From an uncultured beta proteobacterium (GTDB lineage Bacteria; Pseudomonadota; Gammaproteobacteria; Burkholderiales; Burkholderiaceae_C): a stretch of 14,097 nt of DNA. Under the pieces are notes generated by a model, which ran no database searches, had not been told where the DNA came from, and worked only from the letters and a program-made list of their open reading frames with translations. The DNA lies in the NCBI GenBank assembly GCA_903885415.1, contig CAISIP010000647.1, positions 1 to 14,097 of the forward strand, read 5' to 3'. The translations under genes were made by a program, and so were the position numbers. Shown in pieces: positions 13,475 to 14,097 of the stretch. Each line of letters begins with the position of its first letter. Within the stretch, counting starts at the first letter, position 1.

Positions 13475-13942
13475 ATGAACCGACTCGCGTCCATCCTGCC
13501 TCCCGCACATGTTCTGGTGCAGGTTGAGGCCAGCAGCAAGAAGCGCGCCTTTGAAGAGGCCGGCTTGCTGTTCGAGAACCTGCATGGACTGAGCCGCGCG
13601 CTGGTGACCGACAGCCTTTTCTCCCGGGAACGCCTGGGTTCGACCGGGCTCGGGCACGGCGTGGCGATACCGCACGGCCGCATCAAGGGGCTCAAGGCGC
13701 CGATGGCGGCGGTTGTGCAACTCGCCGCGCCCATCGGTTTCGACGCGCCCGACGACCAGGCGGTGGCCCTGCTCATTTTCCTGCTGGTGCCGGAAGCCGC
13801 AACGCAAAAGCACCTGGAAATACTGTCCGACATTGCCGAACTGCTCAGCGACACCCGCCTGCGCGAAAAGATGCTCGCCTGCGCCGACGCGCAGGCGCTG
13901 CACGCCTTGATCACGCAGTGGGAGTCGGTGCCGGTATCCTGA
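13475..13942 (+). CDS. ptsN: Nitrogen-regulatory PTS enzyme IIA (EIIA-Ntr)
   Basis: Phosphoryl acceptor of the PTS-Ntr branch (PtsP-NPr-PtsN), a cytoplasmic regulator of potassium transport and nitrogen or carbon status rather than a sugar importer. The 155 residues begin MNRLASILPPAHVLVQVEAS and contain the family active site GLGHGVAIPHGRIKGL with phosphorylated His67, then AVALLIFLLVPEAATQKHLEILSDIAELL, the conserved mid-domain helix. The start at 13475 is preferred over an in-frame GTG at 13451, which sits on the terminator T-tract and adds eight residues absent from the usual family start. No Shine-Dalgarno precedes it. It is followed 28 bases later by hprK, the arrangement known from betaproteobacteria that carry HPr kinase without a full sugar PTS. 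Confidence 0.93.
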   Translation: MNRLASILPPAHVLVQVEASSKKRAFEEAGLLFENLHGLSRALVTDSLFSRERLGSTGLGHGVAIPHGRIKGLKAPMAAVVQLAAPIGFDAPDDQAVALLIFLLVPEAATQKHLEILSDIAELLSDTRLREKMLACADAQALHALITQWESVPVS

Positions 13943-13970
13943 GCACCCGAGCGCACAAGGCCGGCCCGCC

Positions 13971-14097
13971 ATGAAGCCCACCGTCGTCAGCGCAGAGGTT
14001 CTGTTTGAAGACTTCCGCTCGCACCTGAAGTGGGAATGGATCGCCGGGCTGGGCGCATCGGAACGCCGATTCGACGAGGTCGCGGTCCAGGCCGCCC
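13971..14097 (+). CDS. hprK: HPr kinase/phosphorylase, N-terminal part, cut by window edge
   Basis: The first 42 codons begin MKPTVVSAEVLFEDFRSHLK and continue WEWIAGLGASERRFDEVAVQ, which is the N-terminal substrate-independent domain pattern of betaproteobacterial HprK. The full enzyme phosphorylates and dephosphorylates a serine of HPr; its Walker A and signature motifs lie past the right edge. Start ATG 13971 has AAGG at 13957-13960 as a weak ribosome-binding site. The 28-base spacing from ptsN suggests cotranscription. Assignment rests on this short fragment plus gene order. Confidence 0.85.
   Translation, partial: MKPTVVSAEVLFEDFRSHLKWEWIAGLGASERRFDEVAVQAA

Noticed and set aside
1..14097. 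Mobile elements, CRISPR arrays, tRNA or rRNA genes, defence or toxin-antitoxin modules
   Set aside because: No transposase or integrase motif, no spaced direct-repeat array, no cloverleaf and no small toxin-antitoxin pair was found on either strand.

Overview
This is a very GC-rich, gene-dense chromosomal window. It most resembles a betaproteobacterium, probably of the order Burkholderiales. The grounds are the order hpf-ptsN-hprK at the right end, the three-gene pntAA-pntAB-pntB transhydrogenase, the nudJ-mnmA pair, and strong GC bias at third codon positions, which opens long spurious frames opposite almost every gene. I cannot name a genus.

Layout. (1) 1-2776, minus strand: the N-terminal part of a CcmA-type haem-exporter ATPase, cut by the left window edge; then a sulfatase/phosphonate monoester hydrolase-like enzyme whose start overlaps the stop of a phosphoglycolate phosphatase (gph). 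(2) 2848-3336, plus: ssb, divergent from gph. (3) 3380-5052, minus: nudJ-like Nudix hydrolase followed by mnmA (tRNA 2-thiouridylase), convergent with ssb. (4) 5153-10591, plus: pntAA, pntAB, pntB, then fadD (acyl-CoA ligase) and mtnN (MTA/SAH nucleosidase), closely spaced and possibly one long transcription unit. (5) 10613-12916, minus: corA (divalent-metal channel), with a patatin-like phospholipase upstream of it. (6) 13073-14097, plus: hpf, a clear intrinsic terminator, ptsN, and the start of hprK, cut by the right edge.

How the genes fit together. The window is mostly core metabolism and information processing: tRNA thiolation, DNA-strand protection, NADPH supply, fatty-acid activation, SAM by-product recycling, metal uptake, ribosome hibernation and the nitrogen-related phosphotransferase branch. 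The sulfatase-like gene is the only clearly accessory enzyme. I found no mobile element, CRISPR array, RNA gene, integrase or defence-like cassette, and no gap without a gene longer than 156 bases.

The unexplained signal is in the gaps. The pentamer ATAAT (either strand) was found six times, always in or at the edge of an intergenic region and always oriented toward the following gene. In front of nudJ and mnmA it sits so close to the start codon that the mRNAs may be leaderless. The nudJ/pntAA gap holds two separate dyads, one a 26-base interrupted palindrome. A G-quadruplex-type G tract lies upstream of ccmA, and a hairpin fills the ribosome-binding region of mtnN. I see no convincing previously undescribed multi-gene system here.
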